From: Caldilineaceae bacterium
GTDB taxonomy: Bacteria; Chloroflexota; Anaerolineae; Caldilineales; Caldilineaceae
Assembly: GCA_022824685.1 (NCBI GenBank)
Contig: JAJDZJ010000038.1
Span: forward strand, 1-39,720
DNA length: 39,720 nucleotides
Direction of reading: 5' to 3'
Positions 1 through 7,680 of this stretch are shown piece after piece. Under the pieces are notes generated by a model. The model was not told where the DNA came from and searched no databases. It worked only from the letters and a program-made list of their open reading frames with translations. Made by a program: the position numbers and the translations under genes. The number at the start of each line of letters is the position of its first letter. The first letter of the stretch is position 1.

Positions 1-140
1 TATCTCGCCGACTGAGGGCCTGATCCGCGGCGTCTTCCCGTCGATATTCAGTAAGTGCAGGGTGATTTCCACTTATTCTCGCTTTCTTCTGGCCACAATT
101 TCAACTGAATCGGCCTACAGATTTAGATGCGATTGCCCTG
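1..140. repeat. Left contig end: partial MITE-like repeat
   Basis: No gene is seen here. The first 21 bases recur identically at 39700-39720 in the same orientation. Positions 121-140, read on the minus strand, match 39583-39602 at 18 of 20 positions (consensus cagggcRatYgcatctaaat). The stretch therefore looks like the distal ~140 bp of a repeat with terminal inverted repeats, whose proximal ~138 bp form the other contig end. Overlapping the two ends at the shared 21 bases gives an element of about 257 bp. I see no ORF in it, as expected for a MITE or a very short repeat. Alternatives are a circular molecule, or two divergent promoters sharing a motif. Confidence 0.5.
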
Positions 141-214
141 AACGGTGTGGGGAGTGCAGGGGAACTGCGGGGGGTTGGGGGCCAGGGGTGGGGCGGCGAC
201 GGGATGCAAGTTTT

Positions 215-243
215 TTTTCTGGCTAAGGGGGCGATGTTATTCT
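215..243 (+). promoter_or_regulatory. Weak candidate promoter for the transhydrogenase gene
   Basis: An extended -10-like element (TG at 235-236, tattct at 238-243) lies 17 bases after ttttct (215-220). Each hexamer matches the sigma-70 consensus only partly (4/6 and 3/6). It is about 70 bases upstream of the chosen start, and an inverted repeat follows directly downstream. Without that context I would not report it. Confidence 0.25.
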
Positions 244-257
244 TTGTGGCAGAGTGG

Positions 258-276
258 CGCTCTGATCAACAGAGCG
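258..276. promoter_or_regulatory. Inverted repeat, possible operator
   Basis: A perfect 7-bp inverted repeat (cgctctg / cagagcg) has a 5-base spacer (atcaa). It lies 39 bases upstream of the start at 316 and just downstream of the weak promoter candidate, a usual place for a repressor site or a 5'UTR hairpin. No regulator gene is adjacent. Confidence 0.3.
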
Positions 277-315
277 GTGGAAATGCGGCAGGTCTTCATC
301 AAGGGGAGATGGGAT

Positions 316-1653
316 ATGGCAGAACCAAGTGCCATGGGCGGCGGTCCGACTCAGCATGGCGGTCAAGGCGGCGGCGCAAGGAAGGAGAGCGCGTTCATGC
401 TGGATACGTCCAGCATCAAGTATGGGCCAGGTGTGACGCGTGAAGTCGGGTATGACATGAAGAAGCTGGGGGCCGAGCGGGTGATGGCGGTTACGGATCC
501 GCGGCTGGCCGACAGCGAGCCGGTGGCGGTCGCGCTGGCGGCTTTGCGGGCGGAGGGCATTGATGCGGTCCTGTACGACCAGGTACGGGTCGAGCCGACT
601 GACGTGTCGTTCCTGGATGCGATCGACTTTGCGCGGGCAGGGAACTTTGACGGGTATCTTTCGGTTGGGGGCGGCTCAACGATGGACACTGCCAAGGCGG
701 CGAATCTCTACGCTACCTATCCGGCTGACTTTCTAGACTATGTCAACCCGCCCATTGGGAAAGGGATTCCTGTTCCCGGGCCGTTGCGTCCGCACATTGC
801 GGTGCCTACGACTGCGGGCACAGGTAGCGAAACGACGGGCGTGGCGATCTGCGATCTGACGGATATGCACGTTAAAACCGGGATCGCGCACCGGGCGTTG
901 CGGCCCCAGATGGGCGTCCTTGATCCACACAATACCCGGACGCTGCCGCAGATGGCGGCCGCGAGCACAGGGTTGGACGTGCTGAGCCATGCGCTGGAGT
1001 CATTGACGGCGTTGCCGTACGACAGCCGGGTTGCGCCAGAGTCGCCTGAGCTGAGGCCGGCCTATCAGGGGGCGAACCCGATCAGCGACATCTGGGCGAC
1101 GAAGGCGATCGAGATGGTTTCGGCGAATATCGTGCGTGCGATTCAGGACATGGAAGACGATGAGGCGCGCAGCGGCATGCTGTTGGCGGCGGCATACGCG
1201 GGCATTGGGTTCGGCAATGCGGGCGTCCATCTGCCGCATGGGATGAGCTATCCGGTGAGCGGCATGGTGCGAGGTTACAGACCGCCGGGGTACCCGCCGG
1301 ATCATCCGATCATTCCGCACGGGATGGCGGTTATCTTGAACGCGCCGGCTGTTTTTCGATTCACGGCGCCGACGAATCCGCAGAAGCATTTGTATGCGGC
1401 GCGGCTGATGGGCGTGGACACTTCGGGCGCGGCGGAGGAGGATGCGGGGGAGCTGCTCGCGGGGGCGATCATCAGCCTGATGCAGAAGACCGGTGTGCCC
1501 AACGGCCTGGGGGCCATTGGGTTCACTGAGGAGGACATCCCGGCGCTGGTGAAGGGGACGCTGCCCCAACACCGTGTGACGAAGCTCTCACCGCGGCCGG
1601 CGGATGGAGAGGATCTAGAGGCGCTGTTTCGAGATGCGATGCGGTACTGGTAA
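316..1653 (+). CDS. Hydroxyacid-oxoacid transhydrogenase (iron-containing alcohol dehydrogenase family)
   Basis: A 445-residue member of the type III (iron) alcohol dehydrogenase superfamily. It most resembles the ADHFE1/HOT branch, which oxidises 4-hydroxybutyrate to succinic semialdehyde while reducing 2-oxoglutarate to D-2-hydroxyglutarate. The nucleotide-binding GGGST lies near residues 118-122. Likely metal ligands are D221 and H225 (GLDVLSHALES), H308 (LPHGMSYPVSG) and H335 (IIPHGMAVIL). The C-terminal block with ALVKGTLPQHRVTKL is characteristic of HOT, as I recall the human protein. An in-frame ATG exists upstream at 145, but 316 is chosen because aaggggag lies 7 bases before it and the upstream translation is low-complexity. 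The gene is convergent with a YdiJ-like dehydrogenase that could re-oxidise D-2-hydroxyglutarate. The subfamily is inferred from motif memory; a plain Fe-ADH is the alternative. Confidence 0.88.
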   Translation: MAEPSAMGGGPTQHGGQGGGARKESAFMLDTSSIKYGPGVTREVGYDMKKLGAERVMAVTDPRLADSEPVAVALAALRAEGIDAVLYDQVRVEPTDVSFLDAIDFARAGNFDGYLSVGGGSTMDTAKAANLYATYPADFLDYVNPPIGKGIPVPGPLRPHIAVPTTAGTGSETTGVAICDLTDMHVKTGIAHRALRPQMGVLDPHNTRTLPQMAAASTGLDVLSHALESLTALPYDSRVAPESPELRPAYQGANPISDIWATKAIEMVSANIVRAIQDMEDDEARSGMLLAAAYAGIGFGNAGVHLPHGMSYPVSGMVRGYRPPGYPPDHPIIPHGMAVILNAPAVFRFTAPTNPQKHLYAARLMGVDTSGAAEEDAGELLAGAIISLMQKTGVPNGLGAIGFTEEDIPALVKGTLPQHRVTKLSPRPADGEDLEALFRDAMRYW

Positions 1654-1707
1654 TGGGTAAGGGCGGTTCAAGATGGACGTGCATCAGGGCCCGGCCCACT
1701 CCGATTG

Positions 1708-1726
1708 CGGCCTGGTTGCCAGGCCG
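1708..1726. terminator. Strong hairpin between convergent genes
   Basis: An 8-bp perfect stem (cggcctgg / ccaggccg) closes a 3-base loop. Additional pairing is possible between ggcccggcc at 1690-1697 and the ggccgggcc region after the stem. It sits in the 136-bp gap where two genes converge and may stop transcription from either side. There is no T-tract, so it is not a canonical intrinsic terminator. Confidence 0.45.
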
Positions 1727-1789
1727 GGCCTTCTGCGGCAGTGAAGGGGGAGGCGGCGGCCTGCACGGCGGCAGGGCGCTGCTTCGATT

Positions 1790-4700
1790 CTATTTCAGGG
1801 CCCTGGCCAGAACCTGGGCCATGTGGAGGGGAGCTCTTTCGGTGAATTGGAGGATCTGTTCGCGGCAGCTGGTGCCGCTGGCAAGGAGCAGCGCGTCTTC
1901 GGGCATGTCGCGCACGGCTGGGAAGAGCCGTTCTTCGCCGATGGCGCGGCTTACTTCGTAGTGATTCGCGGCATAGCCGAAATCGCCGGCCATGCCGCAA
2001 CAACCGCTGTCGATCAGCTGAACGGTGTATCCGGCGGCCTGAAGCGCGGCCATGCTGGCGTCGTTGCCGATCAGCGCTTTCTGGTGACAGTGGCCGTGCA
2101 GGTAAACGGTACCCGGCTCGCTGCGCCAGATTGGAGGGAGGGGGGACGGCCGGAGGCTTCCACCGTCTTCGGTCCTGAATTCTTTCTCATCTGATGGGTC
2201 TGCCGCGCGGGCGATGAATTCGTCGAAGGTCAAGGCGTGGTCGGCGAGTACGAGCGCGCTTTCCCGGTCGGTCGCCAGCTCCAGGTATTCGTCTCTGAGG
2301 GTGAGGATACAGCTGGGCTCGAGGCCGACGATTGGCAGCCCGTTGCGTGCGAATGGGGCGAGGAGGGCGACGTTGTGGTCAACCCACCCGCGGGCTTTTC
2401 CGGCCTGGCCTCCGGTGATGAGCGGGCGCCCGCAGCAGGCCCTGCCGTGGGCAAGGCGCACATTGTAACCGGCGGCTTCCAGCACCTGTATGGCGGCCTG
2501 CCCGATTTCCGGATGGTTGTATTCGGCCCAGGTATCATGGAAGAGAATGACTGTGTTGGCGCTTGTCCCGTTCGGAGCGTGTTCCGCTTGGGGGCCGCTG
2601 CGGCGGGCGAACCAGTCCGACAAGGGCTGGCGGGCGTAGGAGGGCAGGTGGCGGCGGGGATCGACGCCGATGCGGGCAAGGAGGGCTTTCAACGGCGCGG
2701 CCTTCAGGCTCCCGTTGACGATAGGGACGAGGGGACGGCCAAAGCGATAGAGCAGCCGGTTCAGGGTGGGCAGGAGGCCCATGAGTCGGTTGAAGAGGGG
2801 AAGGCCGTTGCGGTCGTAGTAGTGCACGAGAAATTCAGCCTTGATGCGGGCCATGTCCACGGCGGAGGGGCATTCGCTTTTGCAGGCTTTACAGCCGATG
2901 CAGAGGTCCATCACGTCGTACATTTCGGGCGTAAAGAGTTCTTCGCGGGGAATGCGGCCGGCCATGGCATTGCGCAGGGCGTTGGCGCGGCCGCGGGTTG
3001 TGTCCTTCTCGTCTTTGGTGGCGATGTAACTGGGGCACATCGTGCCCACGCCAAGTTTGCGGCAGACGCCGGCGCCGTTGCACATTTCGATTGCGCCGGA
3101 ATAGCCGAAATCGCCGCTCCAGTCGAATACGGTCTGCAGCTGGATTGTCTCGTAGTCGCGGCCGAAGCGGAGGTTTTCTGAGGAGGGGGGCGCGTCGATG
3201 ATTTTGCCGGGATTCATGCGGTTTTCGGGGTCGAAGACATCCTTGACCTGGCGCATGGCGCGGTACAGCTCCTCGCCGAAGAGGCGGGGATGGAGGTAGC
3301 TGCGGGCGAGGCCGTCTCCGTGTTCGCCGCTCATCGCGCCGCCGAAGCTGACGGCCAGGTCGACGGCGTGTTCGCCGACAGAACGCAGCGTGTCGATGCC
3401 GGTCTGGTTTTTGAGGTTGAGCAGCGGGCGCACGTGCAGGCAGCCGGCGGAGGCATGGGCGTAGACGGCGATGCCGGGCACGTCGTCCTGCTGGCCGCAG
3501 AAGTCAAGAATTTTCTGAAGGTAGTCTGCCAGCTGTTCTTGCGGCACCGAGACATCCTCGATGCCTGGGACGGGTTTGTAGTCACCTCGGCGGCCCATCA
3601 GGATGTTGAGCCCTGCTTTGCGCACGTCCCAGACGTCTTTCTGGCGGGCGGGGTTCAGCAGTTTGACGACGTTGCTCTGCCAGCCGCGCGATTGCAGGTG
3701 GCGCTCAAGGCCGTCCAACCTGGCGGAGAGTTCGCGTTCGTCGGAGCCGTAGAATTCGGTGAGAAGCACGGCCTCGGGATCGCCGACGACGAAGTGGAGT
3801 TTTTTGGCCCACTCCGGTTGGGCGCGTGCCAGGTCCATCAGATGTTTGTCGAGCAGCTCGGAGGCGCTGGGGCTTGTTTCGAGGATGTCGGGGATGGAGG
3901 CGCAGGCGTCTACGAGGCGGTCGAAGTGGACGACGGCCAGCGCGGTCATGGGAGGCATGGGCACCAGTTTCAGCGTTGCGCTGGTGACGGTCGCGAGGGT
4001 GCCTTCACTACCGGCAATCAGCTGGCTGAGGTTGAAGCGGTCGATCTGGGCGCTGTCGCAGTAGGGGGAACGGTGGAGGCTGTCGAAGCCCAGGCGGGCG
4101 CGCAGGAGAGCGGCCTGCTCGGACTCGCGACCGTTTGCGCCGGCGAGGGCCGCGTCCTGGAGCAGTGCATTTAGGAGACGATCAAGATTGTAGCCGGAAA
4201 CTCTGCGCCAGTGGCGGGGCCAGCGTTCCAGAATCTGTTCCAGCTGGGCTCGGACGATTCCGGGAACTTCCCGGTAGATGCGGGACTCCAGCGAGTCGCC
4301 GCGGCTGCGGCTTGCCAGCTCTGAGGGGGCTACGGGCCCGAAGCGGGCAGTGGAACCGTCGCTGAGGACGACATTCGTCTCCAGGAGGTTGTCGGCCATC
4401 ATGCCGTAGAGGATGCTGTGGCTGCCGGTGGCGTTGTTGCCGATCGAGCCGCCAACCGAAGCGCGGTCGGCGCTGGCGGGATCGGGGCCCAGCATCAGGC
4501 CCAGAGGGGAAAGTGTACGGTTGAGCACTCCAATGGAGATGCCCGATTGGACGGTGGCTGTGCCGGCATCCTGGTCAACGGCCAGGATGCGGTCCATGTA
4601 TTTTGTCATGTCGATGACGAGGCCGGGGCCGACGCACTGTCCGGCCAGAGAGCTGCCTCCGCCGCGCGGCAGGAGGGGCACATTGTGGCGGGCGGCGATT

Positions 4701-4933
4701 TCCACGGCGGCCTGCACGTCATCCGCTGAACGAGGGATGACAACGCCGAGCGGTTGGATCTGATACTGGCTGGCGTCGGTGCTGTACAGCATGCGGCTGT
4801 AGCCATCAAATCGGACCTCGCCTTCGACGACCTTTTCCAATTGGTGGACGAGCTCCTGCGTCTCCTGATGCGGGCCTGAAAAAACGGTCGAAGGCAGGGA
4901 GGCAGGCGTCTGGGGCGGGGACTGTTGCGTCAT
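1790..4933 (-). CDS. FAD-linked oxidase / Fe-S protein, YdiJ-type D-2-hydroxyacid dehydrogenase
   Basis: A 1047-residue fusion of a GlcD-like flavoprotein with a GlcF-like iron-sulfur protein, the architecture of E. coli YdiJ (about 1018 residues). The FAD-binding PCMH domain is N-terminal (PRGGGSSLAGQ near 89-98), followed by the FAD-oxidase C-terminal domain (to about 580). Fe-S cysteines come next: C618, C624, C633, then CIGCKACKSEC at 678-688. Two CCG domains follow (ACCGRP near 833; HGHCHQ near 947 with SGCCGMAGDFGY near 978). It should oxidise a D-2-hydroxyacid such as D-lactate or D-2-hydroxyglutarate and pass electrons to the respiratory chain. The start at 4933 is preferred over 4999 because an aagga element lies about 10 bases upstream and the extra 22 residues are not family-like. 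Substrate is not proven; the neighbouring transhydrogenase favours D-2-hydroxyglutarate. Confidence 0.88.
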   Translation of the reverse strand: MTQQSPPQTPASLPSTVFSGPHQETQELVHQLEKVVEGEVRFDGYSRMLYSTDASQYQIQPLGVVIPRSADDVQAAVEIAARHNVPLLPRGGGSSLAGQCVGPGLVIDMTKYMDRILAVDQDAGTATVQSGISIGVLNRTLSPLGLMLGPDPASADRASVGGSIGNNATGSHSILYGMMADNLLETNVVLSDGSTARFGPVAPSELASRSRGDSLESRIYREVPGIVRAQLEQILERWPRHWRRVSGYNLDRLLNALLQDAALAGANGRESEQAALLRARLGFDSLHRSPYCDSAQIDRFNLSQLIAGSEGTLATVTSATLKLVPMPPMTALAVVHFDRLVDACASIPDILETSPSASELLDKHLMDLARAQPEWAKKLHFVVGDPEAVLLTEFYGSDERELSARLDGLERHLQSRGWQSNVVKLLNPARQKDVWDVRKAGLNILMGRRGDYKPVPGIEDVSVPQEQLADYLQKILDFCGQQDDVPGIAVYAHASAGCLHVRPLLNLKNQTGIDTLRSVGEHAVDLAVSFGGAMSGEHGDGLARSYLHPRLFGEELYRAMRQVKDVFDPENRMNPGKIIDAPPSSENLRFGRDYETIQLQTVFDWSGDFGYSGAIEMCNGAGVCRKLGVGTMCPSYIATKDEKDTTRGRANALRNAMAGRIPREELFTPEMYDVMDLCIGCKACKSECPSAVDMARIKAEFLVHYYDRNGLPLFNRLMGLLPTLNRLLYRFGRPLVPIVNGSLKAAPLKALLARIGVDPRRHLPSYARQPLSDWFARRSGPQAEHAPNGTSANTVILFHDTWAEYNHPEIGQAAIQVLEAAGYNVRLAHGRACCGRPLITGGQAGKARGWVDHNVALLAPFARNGLPIVGLEPSCILTLRDEYLELATDRESALVLADHALTFDEFIARAADPSDEKEFRTEDGGSLRPSPLPPIWRSEPGTVYLHGHCHQKALIGNDASMAALQAAGYTVQLIDSGCCGMAGDFGYAANHYEVSRAIGEERLFPAVRDMPEDALLLASGTSCREQILQFTERAPLHMAQVLARALK

Positions 4934-5043
4934 AGCAGGGTGATCCTTTTGACCTTCGTTCAGTTCTCGAACGGGGCGCAAACCGGGTAGCGGGCCCATT
5001 CGGTATTTGGGTGATTGTCGGGCAGGCTGGAACCAGTCTGCAC

Positions 5044-5072
5044 TTTAGCAGAATCCATAGTTGCGGTATACT
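5044..5072 (+). promoter_or_regulatory. Possible promoter for the mycoredoxin-like gene
   Basis: tatact (5067-5072) matches the -10 consensus at five of six bases. The hexamer 17 bases upstream (tttagc) is a poor -35. The site is about 105 bases upstream of the start at 5178, in the divergent gap with the FAD oxidase gene. Confidence 0.3.
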
Positions 5073-5177
5073 CGCGTATCACCAAAGAGAGAGACATAAG
5101 ACGGTTCAGGCAGCATCTGTCAGGGAGATGCCTGACGAAACGGCGTTCCCACTCAAGTTGAACAACAGGAGAATCGA

Positions 5178-5444
5178 ATGTCCAATAGCGTAAACGGAAA
5201 CGACGCCCAGATCAAAATGTACACCACCGAATGGTGCCCGGACTGCTGGCGGGCCAAGTCGGTGATGCGGGGACAAGGTGTTGCATTTGAAGAGATCGAC
5301 ATCGAGGGCGATGAGGATGCCAGGGAGCTGGTGCAGAAGCTCAACAAGGGCAACATGTCGGTGCCGACGATCGTCTTTCCCGACGGGGACGTGTTGACCG
5401 AGCCTTCGACGACGGCTTTGGTGGCGAAGCTTTCCAAGCTGTAG
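5178..5444 (+). CDS. Mycoredoxin-like glutaredoxin
   Basis: An 88-residue thioredoxin-fold thiol oxidoreductase. The active site is WCPDC with C20 and C23, followed by the cis-proline motif SVPTIVF and FPDGDVLTEPS near the C terminus. This layout (YTT.WC..C, then GN.(S/T)VPT..F.DG..LT.PS) is that of actinobacterial mycoredoxin rather than classical CPYC glutaredoxin. Mycoredoxins reduce mixed disulfides with low-molecular-weight thiols such as mycothiol, but that cofactor is not shown here. The CPDC centre differs from the CGYC usual in Mrx1. The start is set by caggagaa directly upstream of the ATG. It stands alone between a divergent gene and a long non-coding gap. An NrdH-type redoxin is the alternative. 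Confidence 0.85.
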   Translation: MSNSVNGNDAQIKMYTTEWCPDCWRAKSVMRGQGVAFEEIDIEGDEDARELVQKLNKGNMSVPTIVFPDGDVLTEPSTTALVAKLSKL

Positions 5445-5501
5445 CGATTGCAAGGTCAGCTGAGAGGTGTGCGGGTCGGTATGAGGGATGACCTAGCTGC
5501 G

Positions 5502-5620
5502 GATCCGCGAAGGGGCGAGAGGAGAAGCTTTTCTTGATCCGCGGAGGGGAACGGCGGACGGCAACGGCAACACCCATTTGATCCACGGAGGGGCACGGAG
5601 AACGGCAACCCCTTTTTTGT
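5502..5620. repeat. Three imperfect tandem units in a 425-bp non-coding gap
   Basis: The gap 5445-5869 holds no convincing gene. Inside it, the core gatccRcgRaggggMacgg starts at 5502, 5536 and 5580 (34 and 44 bases apart). Units two and three also share acggcaac, and the third ends in a T6 tract (5613-5618). Unit one is the most degraded. It looks like a decayed intergenic repeat array rather than a CRISPR: units differ and spacing is irregular. Confidence 0.55.
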
Positions 5621-5799
5621 GCGCGTAGTGGCGTGAAGAACAGTGCAATACGGTTGAGGGCGTGTTTGGCGTGAGGATGGCGGTTGCTGGTTTGGGGAAC
5701 TGAAGTGGTCAGTGAGAGGCTGCGAGAGAGATTGGGCGGCGGTGGGGAACTATTGGGATTTGACGCGATGGCGGAGAGGGGCAGGTGTCAGGGGGGCGT

Positions 5800-5841
5800 T
5801 GCGGGGGGAATCCCCCCGCACAAGGGAAGCCGCTTGCGGCT
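5800..5841. repeat. Two adjacent palindromes upstream of the PPK2 gene
   Basis: At 5800-5820 the arms tgcgggggga and tccccccgca pair perfectly around a single base. At 5828-5841 agccgc and gcggct pair around tt. Both lie within 70 bases of the PPK2 start. The pair looks like a REP/BIME-type extragenic palindrome unit; as RNA it would form two strong hairpins in the 5'UTR. No T-tract follows. Confidence 0.5.
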
Positions 5842-5869
5842 GACCGCCCCATAGCAAGGGGAGGGATAG

Positions 5870-6604
5870 ATGGAACATTCATTGTTGAGTCATGTTGATC
5901 TGAGCCAGCGCCTGAAGCGGAAGGAGTATAATCGGCTTCTGGTGGAGCGGCAGGAGGAGTTCCTGGCCTTGCGTCTGAGGTTGGGGGGGCAGATCGGCGG
6001 CAAGAACGGTCCGCCATTGCTGATATTGTTTGAGGGATGGGACGCGGCGGGAAAGGGGGGATGCATCCGCCGGCTGACGGCGCCGCTGGATCCGCGGCAC
6101 TTTTCTGTCCACCAGTACCAGGCGCCAACGGATCGGGAGAAACGGCACCACTTTCTGTGGCGTTTCTGGCCAGCCGTTCCCGGGCGGGGAGGCATGTGCA
6201 TCTTTGACCGCACATGGTATGGGCGCGTATTGGTTGAGCGGGTGGAGGGCTTCGCGAGTGTACCGGACTGGCGGCGGGCGTATGAGGAGATTCGCCACTG
6301 GGAATCACTCCTTGTCTCCGACGGGACGATATTGATTAAGTTCTGGCTGCACATTTCCTCGAAGGAACAGAAGCGGCGTTTCGAGAGTCGAGCGGAGGAT
6401 CCGTTGCGGCAGTGGAAGCTTACGGATGAGGACTGGCGGAACCGGAAGAAACGCAAGGATTACGAAGAGGCGATCGTGGAGATGGTCGAGAAGACAGATA
6501 CTGTGCTGGCTCCGTGGACGATCGTGGCGGCGGAGCAGAAGCGTTTTGCCCGGATCAAGGTGCTGGATACGGTGATCCGGAGTGTAGAGGCGGCCCTGGG
6601 CTAG
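5870..6604 (+). CDS. Polyphosphate kinase 2 family phosphotransferase (single domain)
   Basis: A 244-residue PPK2 domain that transfers phosphate between polyphosphate and a nucleotide. The Walker A is GWDAAGKGG (residues 56-64). The Walker B-like element is FDRTWYGRVLVERVEGF (from about 112), and a lid-type basic segment (RFESRAEDPLRQWKLTDEDW, roughly 166-185) follows. GRVLVERVEGF recalls the second domain of class II polyphosphate:AMP phosphotransferases, which usually carry two fused PPK2 domains; here one stands alone at full single-domain length. Class and nucleotide preference cannot be decided by eye. The ATG follows aggggaggga closely. It is 79 bp from the downstream SDR gene and may be cotranscribed with it. 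Confidence 0.9.
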   Translation: MEHSLLSHVDLSQRLKRKEYNRLLVERQEEFLALRLRLGGQIGGKNGPPLLILFEGWDAAGKGGCIRRLTAPLDPRHFSVHQYQAPTDREKRHHFLWRFWPAVPGRGGMCIFDRTWYGRVLVERVEGFASVPDWRRAYEEIRHWESLLVSDGTILIKFWLHISSKEQKRRFESRAEDPLRQWKLTDEDWRNRKKRKDYEEAIVEMVEKTDTVLAPWTIVAAEQKRFARIKVLDTVIRSVEAALG

Positions 6605-6683
6605 GCAGGTTTATGAGGACATACAGGTGTCAGGCTGTCCGCGGCTGTGGTAGGCGGACGTACTCTGGGGCGCTGAGAAACTG

Positions 6684-7451
6684 ATGAAATTGACCGACAG
6701 CGTGGCGATTATCACGGGGGCGGCGTCGGGGATCGGGCGGGCCTGCACGCGGCGTTTTCTGGAGGAGGGCGCCGTTGTGCTGGCGTGCGATATTGACGGG
6801 GACGGGCTCGAGAAGCTGGCAGTTGAGCGCGGGCTTGGCCGCCTTCATACGGCGGTATGTGATGTGACGAATCGGGCGGACGCGGAGGCGAGCGTTGAAC
6901 AGGCGCTTTCGCTGGGCGGAAGGCTGGACTGTCTTGTCAACTCGGCCGGAATCACGCCGCGCACACTGCCGCCTGAGGCGGATTTTGAGGAGCGCTGGGA
7001 TGCGGTGATGGCGGTCAATGCGAAGGGCGTCTTCCTGATGTCGCACGCGGCGCTGGCGGTGATGCGACCGGCGGGCCGGGGCTCGATCGTTAATCTTGTT
7101 TCGGTGATGAGCATGGTCGGCTACCCGACTTCGCTGCCGTTTTCCGACGGTTTCACGGCATATCCGCACAGCAAGGGGGCGGTGGCGCAGATGACGAGGG
7201 AGATGGGGGTCCGTTTTGGCGCAGATGGCGTGCGCGTCAATGCGGTTGCGCCGGGTTTCGTTTATTCGCCGCTGACCGAGAATGTTGTCGGGGACCCGGC
7301 GGTTCATGCGGAGATGCGGCGGCTGCATCCGATGGGGCGGATGGGAGAGCCGGAGGAAATTGCGGCGGTGGTCGCGTTTCTGGCGTCGGACGATGCCTCT
7401 TTTGTAACGGCGAGCGTGTGGCCGGTGGATGGGGGGTACACGGCGCAGTAG
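6684..7451 (+). CDS. Short-chain dehydrogenase/reductase (SDR)
   Basis: A 255-residue classical SDR, NAD(P)-dependent. It has the Rossmann motif TGAASGIG (residues 11-18), a D36 after the second strand that favours NAD(H), and NSAG at 86-89. The catalytic tetrad is likely N112, S140, Y160 and K164 (YPHSK). The C-terminal PVDGGYTAQ is typical of the FabG-like group. The substrate is unknown. It ends convergently with the molybdenum hydroxylase gene. A role in sugar or hydroxyacid catabolism would fit the surrounding dehydrogenases but is only inference. Confidence 0.9.
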   Translation: MKLTDSVAIITGAASGIGRACTRRFLEEGAVVLACDIDGDGLEKLAVERGLGRLHTAVCDVTNRADAEASVEQALSLGGRLDCLVNSAGITPRTLPPEADFEERWDAVMAVNAKGVFLMSHAALAVMRPAGRGSIVNLVSVMSMVGYPTSLPFSDGFTAYPHSKGAVAQMTREMGVRFGADGVRVNAVAPGFVYSPLTENVVGDPAVHAEMRRLHPMGRMGEPEEIAAVVAFLASDDASFVTASVWPVDGGYTAQ

Positions 7452-7553
7452 TTGCGGCTCGATTCACTTCTGGGCGCAAGGGCCTCTCAACTTTCCTCCG
7501 GACCAATTTACCTCTAGAGTTTCGAAACCTCCTGAAGAAAGTGGATATTCTGT

Positions 7554-7569
7554 CCCGCTTACGCGCGGG
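7554..7569. other. Small hairpin in convergent gap
   Basis: A 5-bp stem (cccgc / gcggg) with loop ttacgc lies midway between the converging SDR and molybdenum hydroxylase genes. It has no T-tract. It may help termination; otherwise nothing is recognisable between 7452 and 7680. Confidence 0.25.
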
Positions 7570-7680
7570 TTGACGCCGCGGACCGGGTCAGGGCGACAGT
7601 CGGCGGCTCCTCGGGCTCGACTGTGTTGCCGGCGCCATTGGGCGCTAGGCGCAGGTCCGCGCGTCTTTGGGCAGGAAAGC

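Noticed and set aside
1653..1961. A 102-codon plus-strand frame right after the transhydrogenase gene
   Set aside because: It overlaps the 3' end of the FAD oxidase gene on the other strand, contains the hairpin at 1708-1726, and has no family resemblance or ribosome-binding site.
5502..5620. Possible small CRISPR array
   Set aside because: Only three units, which differ from each other, with unequal spacing and no cas gene.
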